In this document: one piece after another, positions 42,005 to 49,764 of the stretch | How the letters are laid out: the number at the start of each line of letters is the position of its first letter | Numbering within the stretch: position 1 is the stretch's first letter | Assembly (NCBI GenBank): GCA_910588105.1 | Contig: CAJUQD010000003.1 | Location: 1-64,000, forward strand | Direction: 5' to 3' | DNA length: 64,000 nt | DNA from: an uncultured Oscillospiraceae bacterium | Lineage (GTDB): Bacteria > Bacillota > Clostridia > Oscillospirales > Oscillospiraceae | The notes under the pieces: model-generated | The model's database searches: none | The model's input: only the letters and a program-made list of their open reading frames with translations | What the model was told of the DNA's origin: nothing | Program-made: the position numbers and the translations under genes

Positions 42005-43585
42005 ATGAGCCAAGAGCCCAATACTACGCTGAACCGTGCAAAGCCGTATCAGTTAATGCTGTTCCCACTGAACAACGGCGCAACCAACGTCTATTTTGTC
42101 CTGATCCTGTCCTATGTGGCCCAGTTCGGCTCTAGCATTTTGAAGCTGGGTATGTTTGCCTCCATCATGGTCACCGTGATGCGGGTGTGCGACGCCGTCA
42201 CCGACCCCATCATCGGCGCCATGATGGACCGCACCAGCACCAGGATCGGCAAATTCCGCCCCTTCATGATCCTGGGCAGCGCCGTCATGGCGGTGAGCGT
42301 TATCGCGCTTTATGTGCTGCTGCCGTTCATTCCTGAGAGCATGATGTGGCTGCGCTACGTGGCTTTCGTGGTAGTGTATTTCGTCTGGGTCATCGGCTAC
42401 ACCTTCCAGACCTCCTGTACCCGGGCGGGCCAGACCGTGCTCACCAACGACCCCAACCAGCGGCCCATGTTCACCATCTTCAATACGGTGGGCTCCCTGC
42501 TGGGCATGGGGGTCATGCAATTCATGATCCCGCTGGTGAAGGGGATGTACGACGTGAAGGACGCGGCGGGCAACGTCATCACCTCCGGCTACGCTGATCC
42601 CATGGTGTACCGCATCATCACCCCCATTGGCATCGCCATTTCCGTGTTCCTGACTATCCTGGCCATCATCGGCATTGCCGAGAAGGATAACCCCAAGTAC
42701 TATGGTATCGGCGGCGAAAAGCAGGAGAAGGTGAAGCTCTCCGAGTACGTGGAAATCATCAAGAACAACAAGCCCATGCAGCGGCTGATGGTGGCGGGCG
42801 CGGGGTGCAAGCTGGCCCTGGCCATCGCTACCAACACCACTGTCCTGCTGGCGCTGTACGGCATCCTGATGGGCAACTACAACTCCCTCTACCTGCCCAT
42901 GATGGTGCTGGGCTACGTGTGCGCGGTGCCCTTCTTCCTGCTCAGTATGCGCACCTCTCAGAAGCTGGGACAGCGGGCGTCCCTGGTGCGCTACGTCTCC
43001 GTAGCCCTGGGCTGCTACGTGGGCGTGCTGGCGCTGCTGCTGTTCAGCGACCACGGCACTCCGGCCCGTATGCTGTCCTTCCCCTTCCAGGGCGGCGGTG
43101 CCATCAACCTGTACACCATCCTGTTTATCATTTTCTTCGGTATCGGCTACGGCGCGTACTACGCCACAGCGGATATGCCCATTCCCATGGTGGCGGACTG
43201 CTCCGACTACGAGACCTACCGCTCCGGCAAGTACATACCGGGCATCATGGGTACCCTGTTCTCCCTGGTGGACAAGCTGGTGTCCTCCCTGGCCCAGACG
43301 CTGGTGGCGTTTATTTTCCTCATCTGCGCGGGCCTGCACGAACTGCCGGACGACGGTACGCCTTACTCCGGCGGCATCAAGGTGGCGGTGATCGTGATGT
43401 TCTGTATCATCCCCATGCTGGCCTGGGCGGCCACCCTGCTGGCCATGAAGGGCTACTCCCTGACTGGCGAGAAGATGAAGACCATCCAGGCGGTGAATGC
43501 CGCCCGGAAGGAGGCTGTTGCAGGCGGCATGAGCCTGGGGCAGGCCATGGAATCTATCACAGACGAAACAGTGGGCAAAAAATGA
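42005..43585 (+). CDS. GPH-family sugar:cation symporter (1)
   Basis: 526 aa; AAGGAGG before ATG 42005. Twelve or so hydrophobic segments and the GPH/MelB signature DAVTDPIIGAMMDRTSTRIGKFRPF in the first cytoplasmic loop. Such transporters import oligosaccharides or glycosides with Na+ or H+. Position directly after GH2 and GH3 genes suggests import of their substrates. The central cytoplasmic loop is longer than usual. Substrate not identifiable. Confidence 0.87.
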   Translation: MSQEPNTTLNRAKPYQLMLFPLNNGATNVYFVLILSYVAQFGSSILKLGMFASIMVTVMRVCDAVTDPIIGAMMDRTSTRIGKFRPFMILGSAVMAVSVIALYVLLPFIPESMMWLRYVAFVVVYFVWVIGYTFQTSCTRAGQTVLTNDPNQRPMFTIFNTVGSLLGMGVMQFMIPLVKGMYDVKDAAGNVITSGYADPMVYRIITPIGIAISVFLTILAIIGIAEKDNPKYYGIGGEKQEKVKLSEYVEIIKNNKPMQRLMVAGAGCKLALAIATNTTVLLALYGILMGNYNSLYLPMMVLGYVCAVPFFLLSMRTSQKLGQRASLVRYVSVALGCYVGVLALLLFSDHGTPARMLSFPFQGGGAINLYTILFIIFFGIGYGAYYATADMPIPMVADCSDYETYRSGKYIPGIMGTLFSLVDKLVSSLAQTLVAFIFLICAGLHELPDDGTPYSGGIKVAVIVMFCIIPMLAWAATLLAMKGYSLTGEKMKTIQAVNAARKEAVAGGMSLGQAMESITDETVGKK

Positions 43586-43765
43586 TGAGATCACTTGGAT
43601 AAATCAACAGCTCCACATTTTTTGAGGTGCTTACGCGCAATGCTGTAACAAAATATTTCTCAATCATTCGCCTCTGAAAACATGAAATAAAATGATACAG
43701 TATGTTGAAAAAGGGTGGCTTTTTGTCATTGTGGAACACACCCGAATCCCCTATTATTTATTGTA

Positions 43766-43781
43766 GGATTTGTACAAATCC
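43766..43781. promoter_or_regulatory. Perfect 16-bp palindrome, candidate operator
   Basis: GGATTTGTACAAATCC is a perfect palindrome. It lies 52 bases before the symporter start at 43834 in a 248-base intergenic stretch (43586-43833) that is A/T-rich and contains TATTAT and TTTTTTGTCA boxes upstream but no gene. The size and symmetry fit a dimeric regulator site. The cognate protein is unknown; the AraC-type regulator nearby binds less symmetric sites. Confidence 0.5.
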
Positions 43782-43833
43782 AGGCTCTGATTGATTGTGA
43801 CCGTCAAGTAAAATGACAGAGGGAGAGATTGTT

Positions 43834-45306
43834 ATGGTAAAACGCACCAGAGTTAAAAACCCGGATGCCGTTACGCTGCGAGACTGTTTCGGCACCACCG
43901 CGCTGTCCACTGTAAATGGGCTTTGCACCGTGTTCATGTCCAGTCTATTCATGCAGTATATGACCGACTATGCGGGGCTGGGCGCCATGGGAGCCACGCT
44001 GGCCACATCGCTGCTCCTGTTCGCCCGCATCTTTGATGCGGTGGACGATCCGATTCAGGGATTTGTGATGGATCGCGGGAAGCGGACCAAGATCGGAAAA
44101 TACAAGCCCTTCTTCCTCCTCAGCATCCTGCTGACCGGCATTGGCTGCATCCTCCTCTACTCGCTCCCGTCTGCCTTTGCGACAAAGCCGGTGCTGATTG
44201 TCGTGTGGGTCATCTTCTTCTACCTCATGTTCGACGTTGGCACGTCTTTCTACAAGGATAACCTCCTGTTTCGGACGATGACCAATGACCCCAATGAACG
44301 CTCCAAGCTGGTCATCGGCCCCCGGGTGTGGACCATGATGCTGGGTGTTGTTACCTCCGCCTTTACGGCCGTGCTGGTTACGGTGAACGAAACGGTTGGG
44401 AACTATCACGACTCGTTTGCCATCCTGATCACCGTTATTGTTGGCGCGGCGATGGTGATTGCCCTGATCGGCTGGTTCTTGGTCAAGGAAAAGCACAGCG
44501 CGCAGGGAAATGAGGCAGAACCGGTAAAATTTAAGGACTTCTTCCTTCTGTTCAAAGAGAACAAGCCCATGGTGATCTATTATTTAAAGGGCATCTTTGC
44601 CGGCTTTATCTGGTCCCTCATTTTCGCCACCCCTGCGTACTACATCAAATGGGGCTTCTGTACTGACCTTGCCACCGGCGTCACCAACATGGAGCAGTAT
44701 GGTGTCCTCAACGGCATTTCCTCCATGATGATGCTCATCCCGCTGCTGTTTGGCGCGGTCATTGGCCGCCCGATCCTGAAGCTCTTTAAGAATAACCCGA
44801 TCAAAATGACCTGCTCCCTGCTGGTCATGCAGTCGGTGGGCGGCCTGATCCTGTTCATTGCCCAAATGACGGGGCTTCTGGCGAAAACTCCCGCGCTGTT
44901 CTTCATCACCATGTTCATCATGGCGGTGGGGGTGGGAACCGACTTTGTCCCCCAGTCCATGGTGGAGATGGAAATCATGGACTACAACATTTACAAAACC
45001 GGCAAGGATCGCTCCGCCCTGACCATGGTGGCCGGCGGCTTCATCGTCAAGGCTCAGGCGGCGCTTTCTGCGGCAATCATCGGCTCTGTGCTCATGGCGA
45101 TCGGCTACAACGTAGACCCCGTCACCTCTGATTACCTGGGCGAGCTGTCGCAGATCCCCACCATGCTCAACTGGTTCATCGTCATTATGGGCCTGGTCCC
45201 CGCAATTCTCGGCGTGATATCCGCCCTGATCCTGCGTAAATACCCCATTAAGGAAGACGAGCGCAGGAAGATCCGCGAATGCCTCGATCAGCGCAACGCA
45301 GGATAA
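43834..45306 (+). CDS. GPH-family sugar:cation symporter (2)
   Basis: 490 aa; start ATG 43834, where GGGAGAG fits; ATG 43813 lacks a site. MelB-type signature AVDDPIQGFVMDRGKRTKIGK in the first loop and about 12 membrane segments. Transcribed from its own intergenic region, with a palindrome upstream. Its 3' end is 3 bases from the stop of the convergent AraC regulator. Likely imports a pentose- or uronate-containing oligosaccharide used by the following operon (inference). Confidence 0.87.
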   Translation: MVKRTRVKNPDAVTLRDCFGTTALSTVNGLCTVFMSSLFMQYMTDYAGLGAMGATLATSLLLFARIFDAVDDPIQGFVMDRGKRTKIGKYKPFFLLSILLTGIGCILLYSLPSAFATKPVLIVVWVIFFYLMFDVGTSFYKDNLLFRTMTNDPNERSKLVIGPRVWTMMLGVVTSAFTAVLVTVNETVGNYHDSFAILITVIVGAAMVIALIGWFLVKEKHSAQGNEAEPVKFKDFFLLFKENKPMVIYYLKGIFAGFIWSLIFATPAYYIKWGFCTDLATGVTNMEQYGVLNGISSMMMLIPLLFGAVIGRPILKLFKNNPIKMTCSLLVMQSVGGLILFIAQMTGLLAKTPALFFITMFIMAVGVGTDFVPQSMVEMEIMDYNIYKTGKDRSALTMVAGGFIVKAQAALSAAIIGSVLMAIGYNVDPVTSDYLGELSQIPTMLNWFIVIMGLVPAILGVISALILRKYPIKEDERRKIRECLDQRNAG

Positions 45307-45309
45307 AGC

Positions 45310-46341
45310 TCAGTCCTCCGAATCGTGCCGGCGGTACTCCAACGGTGTGAGATGATACTCCTGCTGAAATACTTTGTAGAACTGCGTCCTGTTCTCGTAT
45401 CCCAGCGATGCTGCGATCTGGCTGACCGGGAATTCCGTGTTCCTCAGCAGACGTGCAGCCTCAGCCAGCTGCACCTTCTGGCAATACGCTTTGAGGGTGT
45501 ACCCGGTGTGCCTCTTGATGATGCGGGAGATATGCTCACAAGAGTAGTTGAGCGCCTCCGCAAGCTCAGTCCGGCGGATGACCCCGTGTTGTGCTTCGAT
45601 CAGCTTCTTGGCCTGCTCCACGGCCATCAGCTCCCGGCTGTGCCCCAGCGAAACATGGGTGGCCTTATAGACATCGGGGCTTTCCAGCGCGGCAAACAGC
45701 CGAAGTAAAGAGGAATAGATGTCAAACTGATAGCCAATCCGCTTCACGGAAAATGCGCGGATCAGCTCCTGGGTCAGCTGCGGGATCGCGTCCGTCCCCA
45801 GAAGGGTAAAGTCCAGGTAGTCCTTTTTATAGGCGGCGCGCTCCGAAAGGTTGTCACTGAAAAACTGATTGAGGATGCTTTTGTACTGGAACGGCGGCGG
45901 AAATGATTTGGGCCACTGCGTCAGCAGCGCGGGGTCGATGCCGATGTAAACGATATCCGCGTTTGACATATCTGTTTCCCGGTGCATGGTATTTCGGTTG
46001 AGGAGGCAGCGGTTCCCCTGAGTATAGGCGGTCTCTGCCTCCTCAATCATGACCCGGACGTCCCCCCGCTGCACATACATCAGCTCGAAGAAGTTATGCT
46101 TGTGCATATAGGTTTCATGAAAGAACTCGCTTCTTGCCGGAGTGTGGACGCAAAAGGACCACGTATCCATATAGTTGGAAAACAGGTACTCCTGGGGCGT
46201 ATGGATGCTGGTCACCACCGACAACGGAGAAAAATAGTCCCGCTCGGCCGTATGGTCGCGAAGATAGTTCGGGCCATGGCTGTCGGTTTGATCCCGCATC
46301 TCATCAATGCTGTCAAAATACAGATGTGTCATGTTTTCCAT
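45310..46341 (-). CDS. AraC-family transcriptional regulator
   Basis: 343 aa from ATG 46341; a longer reading to 46404 would extend across the promoter of the divergent gene. The N-terminal part is a cupin-like effector domain (HKHNFFELMYVQRGDVRV). The C-terminal 100 residues contain two helix-turn-helix motifs (ELAEALNYSCEHISRIIKRH and VSQIAASLGYENRTQFYKVF). Divergent from the GH43 operon start and convergent with a symporter gene, it most likely controls both in response to an imported sugar. Confidence 0.9.
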   Translation of the reverse strand: MENMTHLYFDSIDEMRDQTDSHGPNYLRDHTAERDYFSPLSVVTSIHTPQEYLFSNYMDTWSFCVHTPARSEFFHETYMHKHNFFELMYVQRGDVRVMIEEAETAYTQGNRCLLNRNTMHRETDMSNADIVYIGIDPALLTQWPKSFPPPFQYKSILNQFFSDNLSERAAYKKDYLDFTLLGTDAIPQLTQELIRAFSVKRIGYQFDIYSSLLRLFAALESPDVYKATHVSLGHSRELMAVEQAKKLIEAQHGVIRRTELAEALNYSCEHISRIIKRHTGYTLKAYCQKVQLAEAARLLRNTEFPVSQIAASLGYENRTQFYKVFQQEYHLTPLEYRRHDSED

Positions 46342-46403
46342 GCTAACGCCCCCTTGAGGGCAGTATACCACAAAAATGCGCGTTTTTAAAGGAGGAACCA
46401 CCA
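46342..46403. promoter_or_regulatory. 62-bp divergent control region of the AraC gene and GH43 operon
   Basis: Only 62 bases separate the AraC-type regulator and the first gene of the pentose operon. The region holds GC-rich CCCCCTTGAGGG next to the regulator and AAAAATGCGCGTTTTTAAAGGAGG next to the GH43 gene. Two promoters must overlap here, so mutual regulation is likely. No unambiguous -10/-35 pair could be read. Confidence 0.5.
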
Positions 46404-47867
46404 TTGAAACGGCAATGCTACAATCCCTATCTCCCCAGCTGGGAATACATCCCCGACGCTGAACCGAGGGTGTTTGGCGACCGGCTGTACATCTATGGGA
46501 GCCACGATCTGTTTGGAGCCAAGGAATACTGCGAGGGCAATTACGTCTCCTGGTCGGCCCCGGTGGGCGACCTTTCCGACTGGCGGTACGAGGGCGTGAT
46601 CTTCAAAAAAGAGGATACCCCGTGGAATCAGGAAAAGCTGTCCTACTATGCCCCGGATGTGGTGCGCGGCACGGATGGGCGGTATTATCTCTACTACTCC
46701 GTGGCCAATACGTCCATCACCTCCGTTGCCGTGTGCGACACCCCCGCGGGGAAATATCAGTATTTGGGCGATGTCCATTTCCCGGACGGGCGGGTCTATG
46801 GCTCAAAGCCGGAAGACTGGTTCATGTTTGACCCCGCCGTACTGGTGGACGACGATGGACGTGTTTTCCTCTATGTGGGCAGCGGCCAGGCATCAAACGG
46901 GAACTTTGGCCACGAGATCAAAGGCCTGTTTGTGATGGAACTCGCGCCTGATATGCTGACCATCATCAGCGAGCCGACGATCATCATGCCGGCAGATTTT
47001 GATCCCAAGAAGCCAAACTATTGGGAGGGCCCCTCCATCCGCCACATCGGTGAGTGGTATTATCTGGCCTATCCGGCCACTAATATCACCGGCCTCAATT
47101 ACGCTATGAGCCTGTTTCCCGACAAGGGTTTTGTCCACAAGGGGCCGATCCACTCCTCCAGCGATATCGGTTTGAACGGCAGAAAGCTCATGGACGCCGC
47201 CTATCCCATGGGCAACAGCCACGGCGGCATGGTGTGCGTCAACGGCCAATGGTACATATTTGACCACCGCACCACCAACGGAGTGAAAAAGAACCGGCAG
47301 GCCGTGGCTGAGCCCATTGAGATCCAGGAGGACGGCACGATTCAAATGGTGGAGGCCACAAGCTGTGGATTGAACGGCGGCCCCCTGAAGGGGATCGGGA
47401 CCTATCCGGCCTACATTGCCTGCGTCCTTCATCACGCCGGGGTGTTTGGCATCCGCAACCCTATGGGCGGGCCTGAGATCACCCAGGACGGCCCGGACTA
47501 TGAACCGCCGGAGCCAGAGGACGGCGAAGTGACGATGGACACGGAGCTTACCGCGCCAACGGCCTATGTCTCCAAAATGAAGAATGGCAGCGTCGCCGGG
47601 TTCCGATATTTTGACCTGGAAGAAACCACGCGCATCGACGTGACGGTTCGCGGCGGGGGCGGCGTACTGGAGCTTTTGCCCGGGGAAAAGGGTGTCGTCA
47701 TAGCTTCCATTTCCATTGCCGCCGCGGACAAATGGACGGCTGCCGGCACGAAATTCAACGCCAAGCGGCTGGCGCTGGAAAGCCGCCGGCCCATCGGCTC
47801 CTGCCCCCTGTATTTTCGGTATAAGGGCAAAGGCGCCCTTGATATTTTGAACTTTACACTCGCATAA
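46404..47867 (+). CDS. GH43 family glycosidase (1)
   Basis: 487 aa; TTG start at 46404 with AAAGGAGG 8 bases upstream. Five-bladed beta-propeller of GH43: base candidate Asp18 (IPDAEP), pKa-modulating Asp85 (YYAPDV) and acid Glu208 (WEGPSI). GH43 enzymes include beta-xylosidases and alpha-L-arabinofuranosidases. A C-terminal beta-sandwich (about 370-487) may bind glycans. No signal peptide, hence cytoplasmic. First gene of the pentose operon. Paralogue of the gene at 53661. Confidence 0.85.
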   Translation: MKRQCYNPYLPSWEYIPDAEPRVFGDRLYIYGSHDLFGAKEYCEGNYVSWSAPVGDLSDWRYEGVIFKKEDTPWNQEKLSYYAPDVVRGTDGRYYLYYSVANTSITSVAVCDTPAGKYQYLGDVHFPDGRVYGSKPEDWFMFDPAVLVDDDGRVFLYVGSGQASNGNFGHEIKGLFVMELAPDMLTIISEPTIIMPADFDPKKPNYWEGPSIRHIGEWYYLAYPATNITGLNYAMSLFPDKGFVHKGPIHSSSDIGLNGRKLMDAAYPMGNSHGGMVCVNGQWYIFDHRTTNGVKKNRQAVAEPIEIQEDGTIQMVEATSCGLNGGPLKGIGTYPAYIACVLHHAGVFGIRNPMGGPEITQDGPDYEPPEPEDGEVTMDTELTAPTAYVSKMKNGSVAGFRYFDLEETTRIDVTVRGGGGVLELLPGEKGVVIASISIAAADKWTAAGTKFNAKRLALESRRPIGSCPLYFRYKGKGALDILNFTLA

Positions 47868-47882
47868 CGAAGGAGGATAACC

Positions 47883-49007
47883 ATGGACTGGACACCAATT
47901 TGGCATCAAGCCGCCGCCCCCGCATTCGCTATGGGCCTGTTGGCAGGGAAAAAGAAAACGGTGGTGTTTCATGTAACGCCCCAGGTTTCCGGCGAGAAGC
48001 TTCGGGTTCGTTTCTCAAATTACTATGGGAAGAAACCCTATGCCATCGGCGGACTGACGATATGGGCGCAGGGGAAGATGCACCCCGTCACGAGCGGCGG
48101 CAGCGGCTCCTTCTCTGTCCCCGTGGGGGAAAGCTGCTATTCTGACGAGATTCCGTTCCCGACGGCCCAGGGCGAGGAGCTGGAGATCAGGCTCTATTAT
48201 GCGTCAAAGGTCATGGACAGCAATATGACCGAGGAGGCCGCCGTGGTCTACCCGGGCGATCACACCGGGGACAAGGAGCTTCCCCCGGCCCGCAGGGAGG
48301 GCTATAAGGAGCAGTACAACCTCTATGAAGCCGTTCCCGGGATGGATCAGATTGATGTGCTCACCGGCCAGCCGTCGAAGATCATCGCAGCCTTCGGGGA
48401 CAGCATAACGGCCATGAACCGCTGGGTAAAACCGCTGCAAAAGCGCCTGTCCGACGCTTACGGTGGCAGGTACACGCTGATGAACGCCGGTATCGGCGGG
48501 AACTGCCTGCTCTATGATATTCCGGGGCTGATGGGGGCTTCCTACGGGGAAAAGGGGGTATCCCGTTTTGAACGCGATGTGCTCCGCTTTGACGGCCTCC
48601 ACGGGGTGATCCTCGCGCTGGGCGTCAATGACGCGGCTTATTACTCCAAAAAGACAGAGGCAGTCATCTCCCTGGAAAAATACGCGTCTGCCGTAACAGA
48701 CATCGTGGAGCGGCTCCACAAGATGGGCGTCCGGGTGTTTGCCCAAACCCTCCCGCCCCGCATCGGGTTTGTGAAAAAGGGCTATACCCCGGAGATGGAG
48801 ACCCTGCGGGTCAGTATCAACGGATGGATCAGGGAAAGCACGATGTTCGACTACATATTTGACGCGGATGCCCTGCTGCGGGATCAGAACAATCCCTCGG
48901 TCACCGACGAGCGCTACCATCAGGGCGACCACCTGCACCCGAACCAGGCCGGCGGTATGCTGCTGGCACAGGCATACGATTTGAAACAGCTGACCGGGGA
49001 GGTGTAG
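47883..49007 (+). CDS. SGNH hydrolase, probable cytoplasmic carbohydrate esterase
   Basis: 374 aa; GAAGGAGG before ATG 47883. N-terminal beta domain (about 1-120) followed by an SGNH domain with Ser174 in FGDSIT, Asn in GVND and the Asp349-x-x-His352 pair in DHLHPN. Similar two-domain enzymes are acetyl-xylan or feruloyl esterases. Without a signal peptide it would deacylate imported oligosaccharides before GH43 and GH2 action. Confidence 0.8.
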   Translation: MDWTPIWHQAAAPAFAMGLLAGKKKTVVFHVTPQVSGEKLRVRFSNYYGKKPYAIGGLTIWAQGKMHPVTSGGSGSFSVPVGESCYSDEIPFPTAQGEELEIRLYYASKVMDSNMTEEAAVVYPGDHTGDKELPPARREGYKEQYNLYEAVPGMDQIDVLTGQPSKIIAAFGDSITAMNRWVKPLQKRLSDAYGGRYTLMNAGIGGNCLLYDIPGLMGASYGEKGVSRFERDVLRFDGLHGVILALGVNDAAYYSKKTEAVISLEKYASAVTDIVERLHKMGVRVFAQTLPPRIGFVKKGYTPEMETLRVSINGWIRESTMFDYIFDADALLRDQNNPSVTDERYHQGDHLHPNQAGGMLLAQAYDLKQLTGEV

Positions 49008-49009
49008 GC

Positions 49010-49750
49010 ATGGGCAAGAAGTATTTTACGCTCAGCTTCGATGATGGGCTGGAGCAGGACAAACGGGTGATCCGGCTGATGAAGCAATACGGGCTTAAAG
49101 GGACCTTCAACCTCAATGCCGGCCTGTTCGGCGCCCGCGGCGAGGTGAAGGGGATCGGAACCTTCTCTTTCCAGGACTGCCCCGAGGGGGTAACGCACAA
49201 ATGGCCCTTCTCCTATGTGCGGCACAATCGAATCCCGCAGGACGAGGTTCTCCAGGTTTATGAGGGGATGGAAATTGCCACCCATGGCTTCCGGCATGAA
49301 TCCCTGGGCGCTGTCAGCGAGGACGAAATGCGCGCGTCGGTGGACGCGGACAAGGCCGCCCTGGAGGGGCTCTTTGGCGCCCCCATCGTGGGCCATGCCT
49401 ATGCGCAGGGCTCCACTTCGCCGGCAGTGCAGGCGTATCTGAAGGAACGGGGCTACCGGTATGCCAGAGCGGTGTTCCCCTCTGGCGGCTATGAGTTCCC
49501 CGAAGACCCGCTGAACTTCCGTCCCTCCACCTCCATCATTTTGAAGGACGCCATGAAGCTGGTGGAGCGCTTCAAGCGCGAGGAGGCCCAGGATCGGGAC
49601 TTGCTGCTATACCTCTGGGCGCACAGCTATGAAATGGACTACGGAAAGGGCAATGCCAGCTGGGATGCCCTGGAACGGCTTTTTGAGGCCATCGCGGGGC
49701 GCAGCGATATCGTATACTGCACCAACAGCGAGGCATTCTCACATATTTGA
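49010..49750 (+). CDS. Polysaccharide deacetylase-like protein (NodB/CE4)
   Basis: 246 aa; start 49010, 3 bases after the previous stop, GGGGAGG upstream. NodB motifs: LSFDDG with Asp11/Asp12, and THGFRHE with His92-x3-His96 for metal binding. CE4 enzymes remove N- or O-acetyl groups from chitin, peptidoglycan or xylan. The lack of a signal peptide and the carbohydrate operon suggest O-acetyl removal from imported xylo-oligosaccharides (inference). No membrane segment. Confidence 0.78.
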   Translation: MGKKYFTLSFDDGLEQDKRVIRLMKQYGLKGTFNLNAGLFGARGEVKGIGTFSFQDCPEGVTHKWPFSYVRHNRIPQDEVLQVYEGMEIATHGFRHESLGAVSEDEMRASVDADKAALEGLFGAPIVGHAYAQGSTSPAVQAYLKERGYRYARAVFPSGGYEFPEDPLNFRPSTSIILKDAMKLVERFKREEAQDRDLLLYLWAHSYEMDYGKGNASWDALERLFEAIAGRSDIVYCTNSEAFSHI

Positions 49751-49764
49751 GGGGGCGCAGATAG

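Noticed and set aside
42053..43594. 513-codon - strand open frame opposite the GPH symporter.
   Set aside because: His/Gln/Gly-rich composition without domains; antisense shadow of a membrane protein gene.
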